DNA from: Janibacter cremeus | GTDB lineage: Bacteria > Actinomycetota > Actinomycetes > Actinomycetales > Dermatophilaceae | Length of the DNA: 64,000 bases | NCBI RefSeq assembly: GCF_029395675.1 | Contig: NZ_CP115184.1 | Span: 3,286,001-3,350,000, forward strand | Direction: 5' to 3' | Shown here: piece after piece, positions 1 to 9,245 of the stretch | How the letters are laid out: every line of letters starts with the position of its first letter | How positions within the stretch are numbered: the stretch's first letter is position 1 | The notes under the pieces: model-generated | Told to the model about the DNA's origin: nothing | The model's database searches: none | What the model saw: only the letters and a program-made list of their open reading frames with translations | Made by a program: the position numbers and the translations under genes

Positions 1-609
1 GCGCGTCGCGGAGCGCCGTTGACCGTCGTCCTCGGCGGCGGCCACGAGACCGCGTACGGCAGCCACCTCGGCCTGGAGCAGGGCCCGCGCCTCGGTGTGC
101 TCAACCTCGACGCGCACTTCGACCTGCGTGACGCCGAGCGGCCGACGTCGGGGACGCCGTTCCTGCAGATGGCGCTCGCTCGCCGGGGGCGGGGGCTCGA
201 CGTGAACTACGCGGTCCTGGGCATCAGCCGCACGAGCAACACGGGCCGGCTCTTCGCCCGGGCGGAGGAGCTCGGTGCGCCGTGGCTGCTCGACGACCAC
301 TGCCAGGAGCTGGGGGCGCCGCTCGAGTTCGTGCGGCGATTCCTCGACGGCGTCGACGAGGTGCACCTGTCGATCGACCTCGACGTGCTGCCCGCGGCTG
401 CGGCGCCCGGGGTGAGCGCACCTGCGGCACTGGGGGTACCCCCCTTCGTCATCCAGTCGGTGTGCGACGCCGTCGTCGACAGCGGACGACTCCTCCACCT
501 GGACGTCACCGAGCTCAACCCGCGGTACGACGTCGACCAGCGGACGGCGAAGCTCGCCGCCCGCCTGATCCACCGCGTCATCACCCGAGCCGCCAGGAGG
601 GCATCGTGA
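1..609 (+). CDS. hutG: Formimidoylglutamase (HutG), 5' truncated by window edge
   Basis: Arginase/agmatinase-fold enzyme that hydrolyses N-formimidoyl-L-glutamate to glutamate and formamide, the last step of one histidine-degradation route. The visible 202 residues include the metal-site signatures [14 protein letters not shown] and [18 protein letters not shown], whose Asp and His residues bind the binuclear manganese centre in this family. The frame is open to base 1, so the true N-terminus lies outside the window. The TTG at 19 sits immediately before the first catalytic block and is very unlikely to be the start. The stop overlaps the GTG of hutI (GTGA), so the two genes are translationally coupled in a hut operon. 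Identification relies on the motifs plus the hutI neighbour; by sequence alone it could be another ureohydrolase. Confidence 0.9.
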   Translation, partial: ARRGAPLTVVLGGGHETAYGSHLGLEQGPRLGVLNLDAHFDLRDAERPTSGTPFLQMALARRGRGLDVNYAVLGISRTSNTGRLFARAEELGAPWLLDDHCQELGAPLEFVRRFLDGVDEVHLSIDLDVLPAAAAPGVSAPAALGVPPFVIQSVCDAVVDSGRLLHLDVTELNPRYDVDQRTAKLAARLIHRVITRAARRAS

Positions 610-1766
610 GCACGCTCATCACCAACATCGGCGAGCTCGTCACCTGCGACGGGACGGGCGAAGGGGGCGTCGGCGCCCGGACGGAGCACGCGCTCGTCGT
701 CGTCGGCGACCGGATCGCATGGGTCGGCCCGGCTGCGGCCGCGCCCGCCGCCGACGAGGTCGTCGACGTCGGGGGCCGGTGTGTCCTGCCGGGATTCGTC
801 GACAGCCACTCGCATCTCGTCTTCGACGGGGACCGGTCCGCAGAGTTCGCCGCCCGGATGGCCGGGGAGCGTTACGACGGCGGCGGTATCGGGGTGACCG
901 TCGAGGCGACCCGCGCGGCCGGTGACGAGCGTCTGCGGGCCGCACTGGCCGCCCGGGTTGCGGAGATGCGCGCGCAGGGGACGACCACCGTCGAGGTGAA
1001 GTCCGGGTACGGGCTCGCCGTCGAGCACGAGGTGCGCGCCCTGCGGCTCGCCGCCGAGGTCACCGACGAGGTGACCTACCTCGGGGCGCACTTCGTGCCT
1101 GCGGAGATGCGCGAGGACCGCGACGGCTACCTCGATCTCGTGACCGGCGAGATGCTGCGTGCGTGCGCGCCGCACGCACGCTGGATCGACGTCTTCTGCG
1201 AGCCGGCCTCGCCGCACGCCTTCACCGGTGAGGAGTCGCGCCGGGTCCTCACCGCCGGGCGCGAGGCCGGGCTGGGGCTGCGGGTCCACGGCAACCAGAT
1301 CGACCACGGGCCGGGGGTCCAGCTCGCCTGCGAGCTCGGTGCCGCGAGCGTCGACCACTGCACGTACCTCTCGAGCGACGACGTCGATGCGCTGGTCGGC
1401 AGCGCCGCGACGACGACGGCGACGCTGTTGCCGGGCGTTGAGTTCTCCACGCGCTCGCCCTACCCGGACGCGCGGGCGCTACTCGACGCGGGGGTGTCGG
1501 TGGCGATCGCCAGCGACTGCAACCCGGGCACGTGCTTCAGCAGCTCGATGCCCTTCATGATCGCGCTCGCGGTTCGCGAGATGGGGATGACGCCGAGCGA
1601 GGCGGTCGTCGCCGCGACCCGGGGTGGGGCACGCGCGCTGCGGCGCGAGGACATCGGTCGGATCGAGGTCGGTGCCCGCGCGGACCTCGCCGTCCTCGAG
1701 GCGCCGAATCACCTGCACCTCAGCTACCGCGCTGGGGTGCCGATCGCGCGGGCGCTGGAGATCTGA
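606..1766 (+). CDS. hutI: Imidazolonepropionase (HutI)
   Basis: Amidohydrolase-superfamily enzyme that opens 4-imidazolone-5-propanoate to N-formimidoyl-L-glutamate, the substrate of HutG encoded just upstream. The 386-residue product shows the metal-binding HSH motif within [15 protein letters not shown] (near residue 65), the central VHGNQIDHG and SVDHCTYLS blocks, and the late metal Asp in [16 protein letters not shown]. The length is close to the usual ~400 residues. The GTG start at 606 overlaps the hutG stop and is preceded by AGGAGG at 595-600; longer frames reading upstream are only shadow of hutG. HutU and HutH are not in the window and may lie to the left. Confidence 0.95.
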   Translation: MSTLITNIGELVTCDGTGEGGVGARTEHALVVVGDRIAWVGPAAAAPAADEVVDVGGRCVLPGFVDSHSHLVFDGDRSAEFAARMAGERYDGGGIGVTVEATRAAGDERLRAALAARVAEMRAQGTTTVEVKSGYGLAVEHEVRALRLAAEVTDEVTYLGAHFVPAEMREDRDGYLDLVTGEMLRACAPHARWIDVFCEPASPHAFTGEESRRVLTAGREAGLGLRVHGNQIDHGPGVQLACELGAASVDHCTYLSSDDVDALVGSAATTTATLLPGVEFSTRSPYPDARALLDAGVSVAIASDCNPGTCFSSSMPFMIALAVREMGMTPSEAVVAATRGGARALRREDIGRIEVGARADLAVLEAPNHLHLSYRAGVPIARALEI

Positions 1767-1838
1767 CGTCAGACCCCGATGAGGCCGACCCCGCGCATGA
1801 GGTCGAACGCGGGGACCTGCATGATTTCGGGACACTCG

Positions 1839-1884
1839 TGCCCTACCTCATGTCATGGGATGTCCCACCACATGGGGTAGGGCA
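1839..1884 (+). terminator. Hairpin downstream of hutI
   Basis: Inverted repeat with 15-bp arms, 1839-1853 (TGCCCTACCTCATGT) and 1870-1884 (ACATGGGGTAGGGCA). There is one mismatch, which would be a G-U pair in RNA. The 16-base loop contains a second small GGGA/TCCC stem. It lies 73 bases after the hutI stop with no U-tract, like many actinobacterial terminators. It could instead be a repeat element; the rest of the 244-bp gap (1767-2010) shows nothing else clear. Confidence 0.5.
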
Positions 1885-2010
1885 GTAGCCGCCTGAACCA
1901 CCCCATCGGGGCCAGCCGCGGACAGCTGGACCACGCCCGACGGTCGCGAACGGGTGAGCGGGGTGGCAGCTCGTACCCGGCTCGGGCTGTGGGGCGTGAC
2001 AGTGCCGGTC

Positions 2011-2568
2011 TCAGTACCAGGCCGGCACCCAATCGTCGTCCGGGTCCTCACCGACCCGGCCGTCGACGGCCTCGCGGATGAGATCTGCGTGGCCGGTGTG
2101 GCGTCCGTACTCCTCGAGGAGGTCGAGCAGGAGCCGCCGGAGGTTCGCGTGACCGACGTCGGGCACGCCCATGCTCACCGGCTGGTCGAGGCCGCCGTCG
2201 ACCAGCGCTTCGGCGTAGCGCCTCCGTGCTGTGGCGACCGACTCGTCGTAGAGGGCGTACAGCTCCTCGGGGGACTTCGTCGGGGCGAAGTCGGCGTCCT
2301 CGTCCGCCACGACCTCGTTCCACCGAGGATCGAGCTCGACGCCGGACAACCGCATCGACGAGTAGTGGTCCTCGACGAGGGCGAGGTGCATGAGGAGGCC
2401 ACCGAGCGTGAGGGACGAGGCGCCGGACCGGGCATGCAGACCGTTGGCGTCGAGACCATCGGCCTTCCACCGGAAGGTGGCCCGCTGCCGGTCCAGGGCC
2501 GCCACCAGCTGCTCCGCGTCGGTGCCGGTCAGCGGCGGCTCCCAGGGTGGTGCGCCCAACTCCGTCAT
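2011..2568 (-). CDS. DinB/DUF664-like family protein
   Basis: A 185-residue protein resembling the DinB/DUF664 four-helix-bundle family of putative metal-dependent thiol or S-transferases. Supporting features are an N-terminal region leading to a helix with LGGLLMHLALVEDHYSS, which carries a likely metal His, and the C-terminal LLDLLEEYGRHTGHADLIREA, where paired His residues are typical. In mycothiol-producing actinobacteria many members are thought to use mycothiol, but no substrate can be named here. Its ATG overlaps the stop of rmuC (ATGA, 2565-2568), so it is probably translated from the rmuC transcript. Confidence 0.8.
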   Translation of the reverse strand: MTELGAPPWEPPLTGTDAEQLVAALDRQRATFRWKADGLDANGLHARSGASSLTLGGLLMHLALVEDHYSSMRLSGVELDPRWNEVVADEDADFAPTKSPEELYALYDESVATARRRYAEALVDGGLDQPVSMGVPDVGHANLRRLLLDLLEEYGRHTGHADLIREAVDGRVGEDPDDDWVPAWY

Positions 2569-3776
2569 GACGCCTCCTCGCGATGGCTGGGCACTCCATC
2601 CTCGCGCTGCTGCGCCGGGTGCACCAGACCCTCGACGTCGAGATCGGGGCGGCTCTCCTCGGCGGCGACGGCGTCGATGAGCTCGGGCGCGGTGAGAGGA
2701 CGGGGGGTCGTGGTCACCGCCTGCACCTCGTCGATCGCGTCGGTGCTCAGCCCGATCTCACCCATCCGCCGGGCGCTCACGAGCACCCGCGACTCCAGCG
2801 AGCCGACGAGCCGGTTGTAGTCCTCGACGGAGCGCTGCAGGGAGCGGCCCATCCGGGTCGCGTGGTCACCGAGCGTCCCCAGCCGGGCGTACAGCTCGCG
2901 GCCGACTGCCAACAGCTCGCGCGCGTCCTGGGTCACCGCGTCCTGCTGCCAAGTGAACGCGACCGTGCGCAGCAGCGCCAGCAACGTGCCGGGGGAGGCG
3001 AGCACGACCTTGCTCGCCATCGCCTCCTCGTGCAGGCCGGGAGCCTGCGAGAGGGCAGCCGCGAGCGTCGCGTCCGAGGGGACGAAACACACGACCATCT
3101 CGGGCGAGGGGTCGAAGGCACTCCAGTAGGACTTGCCCGCCAGGGTCGCGACGTGGCTGCGCAGCGCCGCGGCGTGCCCCGCAAGGAGGCGAGCACGCTC
3201 GTCCGGGTCCATGTCCTCGGCCTGCGCCTGCAACCAGTGGCTCATCGGGGCCTTCGCGTCGACGACGAGGTGCTTCTCGCCCGGCAGGTGGACCACCACG
3301 TCCGGGCGCACGTCGCGGCCCCCGGGGGTCACCCCCTTCGCCTGCTCCTCGAAGTCGCACCGCGAGATGAGGCCGGACACCTCGAGGACGCGCCGCAGCT
3401 GTACCTCGCCCCACGCTCCCCGCACCGACGAGACGCGCAGGGAGGAGGCCAGGGACGCGGCCTCGTGGCCCACACGCGTGGTGGTCTGCTCCACCCGGCC
3501 GAGGGCCTCCCGGACGACGGCGAACTGGTCGACCCGGTCGCGCTCGAGCTGCTCGACCTTGCGCGAGACGCGGCGCAGGGCCTCGCCCATGGGGGCCAGC
3601 GCGGCCGCCGTCTCGGCGTCCTCGCCGAGACTCGCCTCGAGATCGGTCACCCGCTCGCGCAGGCCGTCGCGCTCGACACCCAGCCCCACGACGCGGGCGC
3701 GCACCGTCAACCAGGCCAGGAGGGCGCCGATGAGCACCCCGAGGAGAAGTCCGGTCAGGAGGGTCGCGATGTCCAT
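2565..3776 (-). CDS. rmuC: DNA recombination protein RmuC homolog
   Basis: A 403-residue RmuC-family protein. The start chosen is the ATG at 3776, giving MDIATLLTGLLLGVLIGALL, an N-terminal membrane anchor. A coiled-coil segment follows (about residues 25-90: RVTDLEASLGEDAETAAALA and onward), then the RmuC domain with RGAWGEVQLRRVLE, VDAKAPMSHW and YWSAFDPSPEMVVCFVP. Family members limit recombination at inverted repeats and have a predicted restriction-endonuclease-like fold. The frame stays open to 4070, but that stretch is low-complexity shadow coding and lacks the anchor, so it was excluded. It is followed directly by the DinB-like gene in an ATGA overlap. Confidence 0.9.
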   Translation of the reverse strand: MDIATLLTGLLLGVLIGALLAWLTVRARVVGLGVERDGLRERVTDLEASLGEDAETAAALAPMGEALRRVSRKVEQLERDRVDQFAVVREALGRVEQTTTRVGHEAASLASSLRVSSVRGAWGEVQLRRVLEVSGLISRCDFEEQAKGVTPGGRDVRPDVVVHLPGEKHLVVDAKAPMSHWLQAQAEDMDPDERARLLAGHAAALRSHVATLAGKSYWSAFDPSPEMVVCFVPSDATLAAALSQAPGLHEEAMASKVVLASPGTLLALLRTVAFTWQQDAVTQDARELLAVGRELYARLGTLGDHATRMGRSLQRSVEDYNRLVGSLESRVLVSARRMGEIGLSTDAIDEVQAVTTTPRPLTAPELIDAVAAEESRPDLDVEGLVHPAQQREDGVPSHREEAS

Positions 3777-3897
3777 GGCTCCAGCCAACCAGTGACGGCC
3801 GACAGCGTCGGGGACGTGGTCACGACGCGCTGCGGTCGGTGGGTCGCGATGGGCACGCGAGTACGCTGGTCGGAATTTCCGCGTCCGTCGGTCGGGC

Positions 3898-3949
3898 GTC
3901 ACGACCTCGCCACGGTCGGTTCCTCCAGTCGGTCCCGACAGGTCGTGAC
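3898..3949. promoter_or_regulatory. Spaced inverted repeat upstream of the BCCT transporter
   Basis: Perfect 10-bp arms GTCACGACCT (3898-3907) and AGGTCGTGAC (3940-3949) lie 32 bases apart, in the 217-bp divergent gap between rmuC and the BCCT gene (start 3994). The place suits an operator bound by a dimer or two dimers, for instance a choline- or osmotic-responsive regulator. No regulator gene is adjacent, so the assignment is tentative. Confidence 0.3.
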
Positions 3950-3993
3950 CGTCCAGTACGAGGGACAGCCGTCGATCACGGGAGATACGCGTC

Positions 3994-5988
3994 ATGTCCG
4001 AGAAGCACCCGCCGGGCCGGGAGAAGAAGACCACCGCCGCAGAGCGACGGAAGGGCGACTCGCTGGCCACCCTCGACTACCAACGGCCCCGCTACCCGCA
4101 CAACATCCATCCGGCCCTGGTGCCGGGCATCGGCATCGACGAGCAACGACGCCACTACAGCGTGGACAAGTTCGTCTTCGGCATCGCCGGCGCCCTGACG
4201 GTCGGCTTCGTCATCTGGGGCATGGTCTCCCCGGCGAGCGTGGGCGAGGTCTCCGGGGTGGCCTACGACTGGACGATGACCCACCTGGGGTGGCTCTTCA
4301 ACGCCGTCGCGACCGTGGTGCTCGTCGCCCTGATCTGGCTGAGTCTCTCGCGCTACGGCCGCATCCCGCTCGGCAAGGACGGCGAGACCCCGGAGTTCAG
4401 CACCTTCGCATGGGTGGCGATGCTCTTCGCCGCGGGGCTCGGCATCGGGGTGATGTTCTGGGGCCCGTCCGAGCCGCTGACCTATTTCGTCAACCCCCCG
4501 CCGATGACCAACGAGGCAGAGTCCACGGAGGCCCTGCACCACGCCATGGCCCAGACGTACTACCACTGGGGCATCCACGCCTGGGCGATGTACGCGCTCA
4601 TCGGCGGCGCGGTCGCCTACGCCGCGTACCGGCGGGGTCGCTCGCTGCTGATGTCCTCGATCTTCGAGCGGCTCTTCGGCAAGAAGCACACCGACGGCTG
4701 GGCCGGTCGACTCGTCGACATCTTCGCGATCATCGCGACCCTGTTCGGCACGGCCGCGGCCCTGGGGATCGCCGCGCTGCAGATCGGCGAGGGCGCGGTC
4801 ATCGTCTCCGGTGCCTCGGACCTGACGAACACGATGCTGCTGGTCATCATCGCGGTGCTGTCGGTCGGCTTCGTCGTCTCTGCCGTGTCCGGGATCTCCC
4901 GAGGCATCCGCTACCTGTCGAACATCAACATCGTCCTCACGATCGGTTTCGCCGGGCTCGTCTTCCTGCTGGGACCGAGCCTCTTCCTGCTCAATCTCCT
5001 GCCCTCGGCGACCATCCAGTACGTCGGCTCGCTCTTCGACCTCATGGCGCGCTCCGCGTCCTGGGGGCCGGAGACGCTGGAGTTCCAGTCCGCGTGGACC
5101 GTCTACTACTGGGCCTGGTGGATCTCCTGGTCCCCCTTCGTCGGCACCTTCATCGCGCGGATCTCCCGTGGTCGGACCATCCGCCAGTTCCTGCTCGGGG
5201 TCATATTCATCCCGTCGTCGCTGCTCTTCGTCGCCTACGGGATCATGGGCGGCACGGCCATCTCGATGTACCGCGACGGCAAGCCCGGGTTCAGCTCGGA
5301 GATCAACCCGCCCGAGGTGCTCTTCTCCATCGTCGAGAACCTCCCCTTCGCCGGGTGGCTGCCGGTGCTGATCATGGTCATCCTGGCGATCTTCTTCATC
5401 ACGGCCGCCGACTCCGCATCGGTGGTCATGGGCATCCTCACCACGCGGGGGAGCCAGGACCCGCCCAAGCCGATCGTGGTCTTCTGGGGCCTCGTCATGG
5501 CCGGGATCGCCGTGGTCATGCTCCTGCTCGGTGACGAGTCCGCGCTCACCGGACTGCAGTCCCTTGTGATCATCACGGCGGTGCCCTTCGCCTTCGTGAT
5601 GCTCCTGATCATCGTCGCGTGGGTCCGGGAGCTGCGCACCGACCCGCACACCCTGCGGCAGCAGTACGCCGAGACGGCCGTGAGCAACGCCGTGGTCGAC
5701 GGCATCGACAGGTTCGACGACGACTTCCGCATCCACGTCGTCAGGACCGACCCGGGCGAGGGTGCCGGCGCCGGGGTGGACTCGATGCACGAGGACTACA
5801 CCGGCTGGTACCAGCGCACCGACGAGCACGGCGAGCCGGTCGGGTACGACTTCGAGACCGGGGAGTGGGCCGACGGCTGGGAGCCCGGGACGGACGAGAC
5901 CGGGGAGAACGGCACGTCACACCGGTCGCAGACGGATGAGCCGACACCCGCGGGAGAGGACGACCCGAAGGGCGACGGAGGACGCTAG
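3994..5988 (+). CDS. BCCT-family transporter (choline/glycine betaine type)
   Basis: A 664-residue secondary transporter of the betaine-choline-carnitine family, with about 12 membrane segments from residue 55 to 555. Family marks include GIGIGVMFWGPSEPLTYF in TM3-4, the Trp-rich segment YYWAWWISWSPFVGTFIARI in TM8 (the substrate-binding Trp box) and SRGRTIRQF after it. The cytoplasmic N-terminus is charged (about 50 residues) and the long acidic C-terminal tail (about 100 residues) resembles osmosensing or regulatory tails of BCCT carriers. The following FGE and choline-sulfatase genes suggest choline, choline sulfate or betaine as substrate; this is inference. Its TAG stop overlaps the stop of the opposing FGE gene by 4 bp. 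Confidence 0.93.
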   Translation: MSEKHPPGREKKTTAAERRKGDSLATLDYQRPRYPHNIHPALVPGIGIDEQRRHYSVDKFVFGIAGALTVGFVIWGMVSPASVGEVSGVAYDWTMTHLGWLFNAVATVVLVALIWLSLSRYGRIPLGKDGETPEFSTFAWVAMLFAAGLGIGVMFWGPSEPLTYFVNPPPMTNEAESTEALHHAMAQTYYHWGIHAWAMYALIGGAVAYAAYRRGRSLLMSSIFERLFGKKHTDGWAGRLVDIFAIIATLFGTAAALGIAALQIGEGAVIVSGASDLTNTMLLVIIAVLSVGFVVSAVSGISRGIRYLSNINIVLTIGFAGLVFLLGPSLFLLNLLPSATIQYVGSLFDLMARSASWGPETLEFQSAWTVYYWAWWISWSPFVGTFIARISRGRTIRQFLLGVIFIPSSLLFVAYGIMGGTAISMYRDGKPGFSSEINPPEVLFSIVENLPFAGWLPVLIMVILAIFFITAADSASVVMGILTTRGSQDPPKPIVVFWGLVMAGIAVVMLLLGDESALTGLQSLVIITAVPFAFVMLLIIVAWVRELRTDPHTLRQQYAETAVSNAVVDGIDRFDDDFRIHVVRTDPGEGAGAGVDSMHEDYTGWYQRTDEHGEPVGYDFETGEWADGWEPGTDETGENGTSHRSQTDEPTPAGEDDPKGDGGR

Positions 5989-6920
5989 TGGCCGGCGACC
6001 GCCAGACGGAACCCGGTGTGTCCCAGGGACGTGTCCGCGGTGGCGGCGGTGCGGGCCGACGTGCGGTACCGCCGGCAGTAGGAGGCGTGGCACAGGTACG
6101 ACCCACCGCGGAGCACGGGCGGGTCGTCCGCGGCGGCGCCCGGAGCGGCCGTCCACTCCCACACGTTCCCGGTCATGTTGTGCAGGCCGAAGGCATTGGG
6201 CGGGAACGCGTCCGCCGGGACCGTCCCCACGGGAGCCGTGGGCTCGTGGGGGAAGGTGCCGTGGAAGGTCTGCATCCGGGGCGCACCCTCGGGTTCCATC
6301 AGCTCCCCCCAGGGGAAGGGCTGCTGGTCGAGGCCACCCCGCGCGGCGTACTCCCACTCGGTCTCGGTCGGGAGCCGGCCGCCCACCCAGCCGGCGTAGG
6401 CCAGCGCGTCGCGGTGCGACACGTGGGTGACCGGATGGTCATCGCGGTCCTCGGCGGACGAGGTGGGCCCCTCGGGGCGGCACCACGTGGCGCCCTCGAC
6501 CTGCCGCCACCAGGGCGTCTCCACGACGGCGGGGCAGCGAGCGCGCACGTTCGGGGGGAGCAGACCGGCGAAGACCAGCGAGCTGCCGTGCAGCTCGGCG
6601 TCGGTGCGGTAACCGGTCTCGAGCACGAACGCGGCGAACTCGGCCACGGTCACCGTCGTCGCACCGATGGCGAAGGGGGAGACCCCCACCGCCCTGACGG
6701 GCCCCTCGCCGTCCTCGGGGTAGGCCTCGGGATCGTCGCTGCCCATGCGGAACTCCCCGCCGGGAAGGCCGATGAACGGCAGCTGTCCGGGGGCGCGGGC
6801 GGCAAGCCGCTCCACCAGTGCCGTCGACGCAGCGCCCTGCCGGCCGGTGCGGTCCGGGCCACCGGTGCTCTCGCCGCCCCCGGCGTCGACGGCCCGCGAC
6901 GGTCCGCAGCAGGAACCCAT
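5985..6920 (-). CDS. Formylglycine-generating enzyme (sulfatase maturation)
   Basis: Aerobic FGE (SUMF1 family) that oxidises the Cys of a CxPxR motif in sulfatases to C-alpha-formylglycine. The 311-residue protein has the family start GEFRMGSDD, the WEYAARGG and GNVWEWT blocks, and near the end RGGSYLCHASYCRRYRTSAR. The two Cys of C-x4-C (about residues 277 and 282) match the catalytic copper-binding pair of known FGEs. The N-terminus carries MGSCCGP, common in actinobacterial homologs and of unclear role. It is divergent from the sulfatase gene with only 44 bp between starts, so its likely client is that sulfatase. The stop codon overlaps that of the BCCT gene. Confidence 0.95.
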   Translation of the reverse strand: MGSCCGPSRAVDAGGGESTGGPDRTGRQGAASTALVERLAARAPGQLPFIGLPGGEFRMGSDDPEAYPEDGEGPVRAVGVSPFAIGATTVTVAEFAAFVLETGYRTDAELHGSSLVFAGLLPPNVRARCPAVVETPWWRQVEGATWCRPEGPTSSAEDRDDHPVTHVSHRDALAYAGWVGGRLPTETEWEYAARGGLDQQPFPWGELMEPEGAPRMQTFHGTFPHEPTAPVGTVPADAFPPNAFGLHNMTGNVWEWTAAPGAAADDPPVLRGGSYLCHASYCRRYRTSARTAATADTSLGHTGFRLAVAGH

Positions 6921-6964
6921 CGCACTCCTCCTCAGCCGACATCACGTGGAAGGAATCGTAGATC

Positions 6965-8488
6965 GTGAGACCCAACATCATCGTCGTCCAGGCCGACCAG
7001 ATGGCCCCGCAGGCACTGGGAGCCTATGGGGACGAGGCGGCCAGGACCCCGCACATCGACGCCCTGGCGCAGGAGTCCGCCGTCTTCGACCGCGCCTACT
7101 GCAACACCCCGCTGTGCGCACCCTCGCGGGCGTCGATGATGACCGGCCAGATGCCCTCGGAGGTCGGCTGCTACGACAACGGCGACGACTTCCCGGCGTC
7201 CACCCCGACCTTCGCCCATCACCTGCGCGTCGCCGGCTACCACACGGCCCTCATCGGGCGGATGCATTTCATCGGTCCGGACCAGCACCACGGGTTCGAG
7301 GAGCGGTTGACGACCGACGTGTACCCGGCCGACATGGACATGGTGCCGGACTGGGAGCGGGCCCTGGACGACCGGTTGCAGTGGTACCACGACGCCGATG
7401 CGGTCTACACCGCCGGCGTCTCGAAGGCGACCGTCCAGCAGGACTTCGACGACGAGGTGGGCTTCCACGCGCTGCGCCACCTCAACGACCGGGTCCGGGC
7501 CAACCAGAGCGCGGAGGAGGCCGTCCCCTTCCTCATGGTCACCAGCTTCATCCACCCCCACGACCCGTATGAGCCCCCGCTCGAGCACTGGGACCGGTTC
7601 GCCGACGTCGAGATCCCGGACCCGAAACACCCGCGGGTGCCGAGCCCGAGCGAGGACCCGCACAGCCACCGCCTGCGCGCCATGAGCGGCTTCGACCGTC
7701 GGGAGCCGACCCTGGAGGAGACCCGCAGGGCGCGGCGGTCGTACTACGCCGCGGTGAGCTACATCGATGACCACGTGGGACGCATCCTCGACCGCCTGGA
7801 GAGCCTCGGCCTGCGGGAGAACACGGTCGTCATCGTCACCAGCGACCACGGCGACATGCTCGGGGAGAAGGGCCTGTGGTTCAAGATGTCGCCGTACGAG
7901 CAGTCCTCCCGGGTGCCGCTCATCGTCCACGGGCCCGAGCACCTCGTCCCCAGGGGTCGCTACGCCAACCCGGTCTCCCTGCTGGACCTCATGCCCACCC
8001 TGCTCGAGCTGGCCGGTGCACCACCACGGGCCGACGAGCCGCCCCGCGGACTGTCGCTGCTCGAGTCCGCCCGACGGGAAGCTGCCGGGGAGGCGGGTCC
8101 GAAGGACCGCGACGTCGTCATCGAGTACCTCGCGGAGGGCACGATGCGACCCCAGCTGACCCTCGTCCGCGGTCGGTACAAGTACGTCCTCTGCCCCGGG
8201 GACCCCGACCAGCTCTTCGACCTGGGCACCGATCCCGACGAGCAGCACAACATCGCCCCGGAGCGTGCCGACCTCGTGCAGTCGTTGCGACGAGCCCTGG
8301 ACGCTCGCTACGACCTGGCGCTCCTCGAGGCGGAGGTGCTGGCCAGCCAGTCGCGGCGACGGTTCGTGGCGGGGGCGCTCGAGCGGGGGCGACGCCGGCC
8401 GTGGGACTTCACCCCGGACCCGCAGGAGCGCTACGTCCGCGGTGACTTCTGGGGAGCGCTGGCGCACGGCCAGATCAGGGACGTGTGA
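6965..8488 (+). CDS. Choline-sulfatase-like type I sulfatase (BetC-like)
   Basis: A 507-residue alkaline-phosphatase-superfamily sulfatase predicted to release sulfate from choline-O-sulfate. It opens with the metal motif VVQADQM, followed by TPLCAPSRASMMTGQ with the CxPSR cassette (Cys about 51) that FGE converts to formylglycine. Later come TSDHGDMLGEKGLWFKMSPY and the C-terminal WDFTPDPQERYVRGDF segment. The stretch GRMHFIGPDQHHGFEERLTT matches the signature of BetC choline-sulfatases rather than arylsulfatases. No signal peptide is visible, consistent with cytoplasmic BetC. The GTG start at 6965 is close to the divergent FGE gene. The betaine pathway genes betA and betB are not in the window. 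Confidence 0.88.
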   Translation: MRPNIIVVQADQMAPQALGAYGDEAARTPHIDALAQESAVFDRAYCNTPLCAPSRASMMTGQMPSEVGCYDNGDDFPASTPTFAHHLRVAGYHTALIGRMHFIGPDQHHGFEERLTTDVYPADMDMVPDWERALDDRLQWYHDADAVYTAGVSKATVQQDFDDEVGFHALRHLNDRVRANQSAEEAVPFLMVTSFIHPHDPYEPPLEHWDRFADVEIPDPKHPRVPSPSEDPHSHRLRAMSGFDRREPTLEETRRARRSYYAAVSYIDDHVGRILDRLESLGLRENTVVIVTSDHGDMLGEKGLWFKMSPYEQSSRVPLIVHGPEHLVPRGRYANPVSLLDLMPTLLELAGAPPRADEPPRGLSLLESARREAAGEAGPKDRDVVIEYLAEGTMRPQLTLVRGRYKYVLCPGDPDQLFDLGTDPDEQHNIAPERADLVQSLRRALDARYDLALLEAEVLASQSRRRFVAGALERGRRRPWDFTPDPQERYVRGDFWGALAHGQIRDV

Positions 8489-8565
8489 GGTCGACGGCGC
8501 CCCGCGGCCCCGGCCGTTCCCGCGCCGGACGGGCTCGCTCGCACGTGGCCGGTAGCCTCGTTGAC

Positions 8566-9126
8566 ATGGCGTCAGACGAGCTCAACGAGAACGAGGTCAT
8601 GGAGACCACCCGGCGTCCCGATCTCGAGTCGGAGCAGGGTCGACGGGCGTTCATCCGGGTGCTCAACGCCCGGATGCCGAAGAAGCGCCTCATCGCCCAG
8701 GGCGTCCTGCGCACCGACGACGGGCGGATCGCCCTGTGCGAGCTGGTCTACAAGAAGGACTGGGACCTGCCCGGCGGCATCGTCGACCCGAACGAGTCAC
8801 CGGCCGACTGCGTCGAACGGGAGGTGCGCGAGGAGCTCGGTCTCGACGTGAGCGTCCGGGGCCTGCTCGCGGTCAACTGGCTGCCTCCCTACCGCGGGTG
8901 GGACGACGCGCTGCTCTGCCTGTTCGACCTCGGCCGCGTCGCCGAGGACACGCTCGAGCGGGTGGTCCTCCAGCGCCGCGAGATCAAGGCGGTGCACTGG
9001 GCCGACGCGGAGATGATCGAGGAGCGCACCGCCGGGTACACGGCCGAGATGCTCGCCGGGGTCGCCCTCGACGGCCGCGAGGACACCGCCTTCCTCGAGA
9101 ACTCCGTGCACCGGGACGGCATGTGA
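8566..9126 (+). CDS. Nudix hydrolase
   Basis: A 186-residue Nudix protein. The Nudix box GGIVDPNESPADCVEREVRE followed by ELGL (about residues 68-91) has the expected G-x5-E-x7-REVxEExGL pattern, so it should bind Mg and cleave a nucleoside diphosphate linked to some group X. The substrate cannot be told from sequence. The start at ATG 8566 was preferred because TAGCCT (8553-8558), a plausible -10 box, lies 7 bases upstream, suggesting leaderless initiation; the open frame reaches back to 8485 without an obvious ribosome site. An N-terminal extension of about 45 residues precedes the Nudix fold. Confidence 0.88.
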   Translation: MASDELNENEVMETTRRPDLESEQGRRAFIRVLNARMPKKRLIAQGVLRTDDGRIALCELVYKKDWDLPGGIVDPNESPADCVEREVREELGLDVSVRGLLAVNWLPPYRGWDDALLCLFDLGRVAEDTLERVVLQRREIKAVHWADAEMIEERTAGYTAEMLAGVALDGREDTAFLENSVHRDGM

Positions 9127-9245
9127 GCGGCGACCCCTCCGGCGTGCCTCGTGCTCATCCCCTGCATCGCGGCGGTCAGCGTCTCGCGCTGGGCCGGTGG
9201 GTGGCCGCGGGGACGGACCGGGGTGAGCGCCCCCCTTCGCACCGG

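Noticed and set aside
1851..1889. A 12-codon frame inside the hut downstream hairpin as a leader peptide
   Set aside because: It lies within the palindrome after the last hut gene, lacks a ribosome site and has no downstream gene on that strand to regulate.
2583..5534. A very long open plus-strand frame (about 980 codons) opposite rmuC and across the BCCT gene in another frame
   Set aside because: Composition is Arg, Gly, Asp and Pro-rich without any domain, and it overlaps two well supported genes; it is a GC-rich shadow frame. The same holds for long minus-strand frames opposite malQ, the ABC binding proteins and typA.
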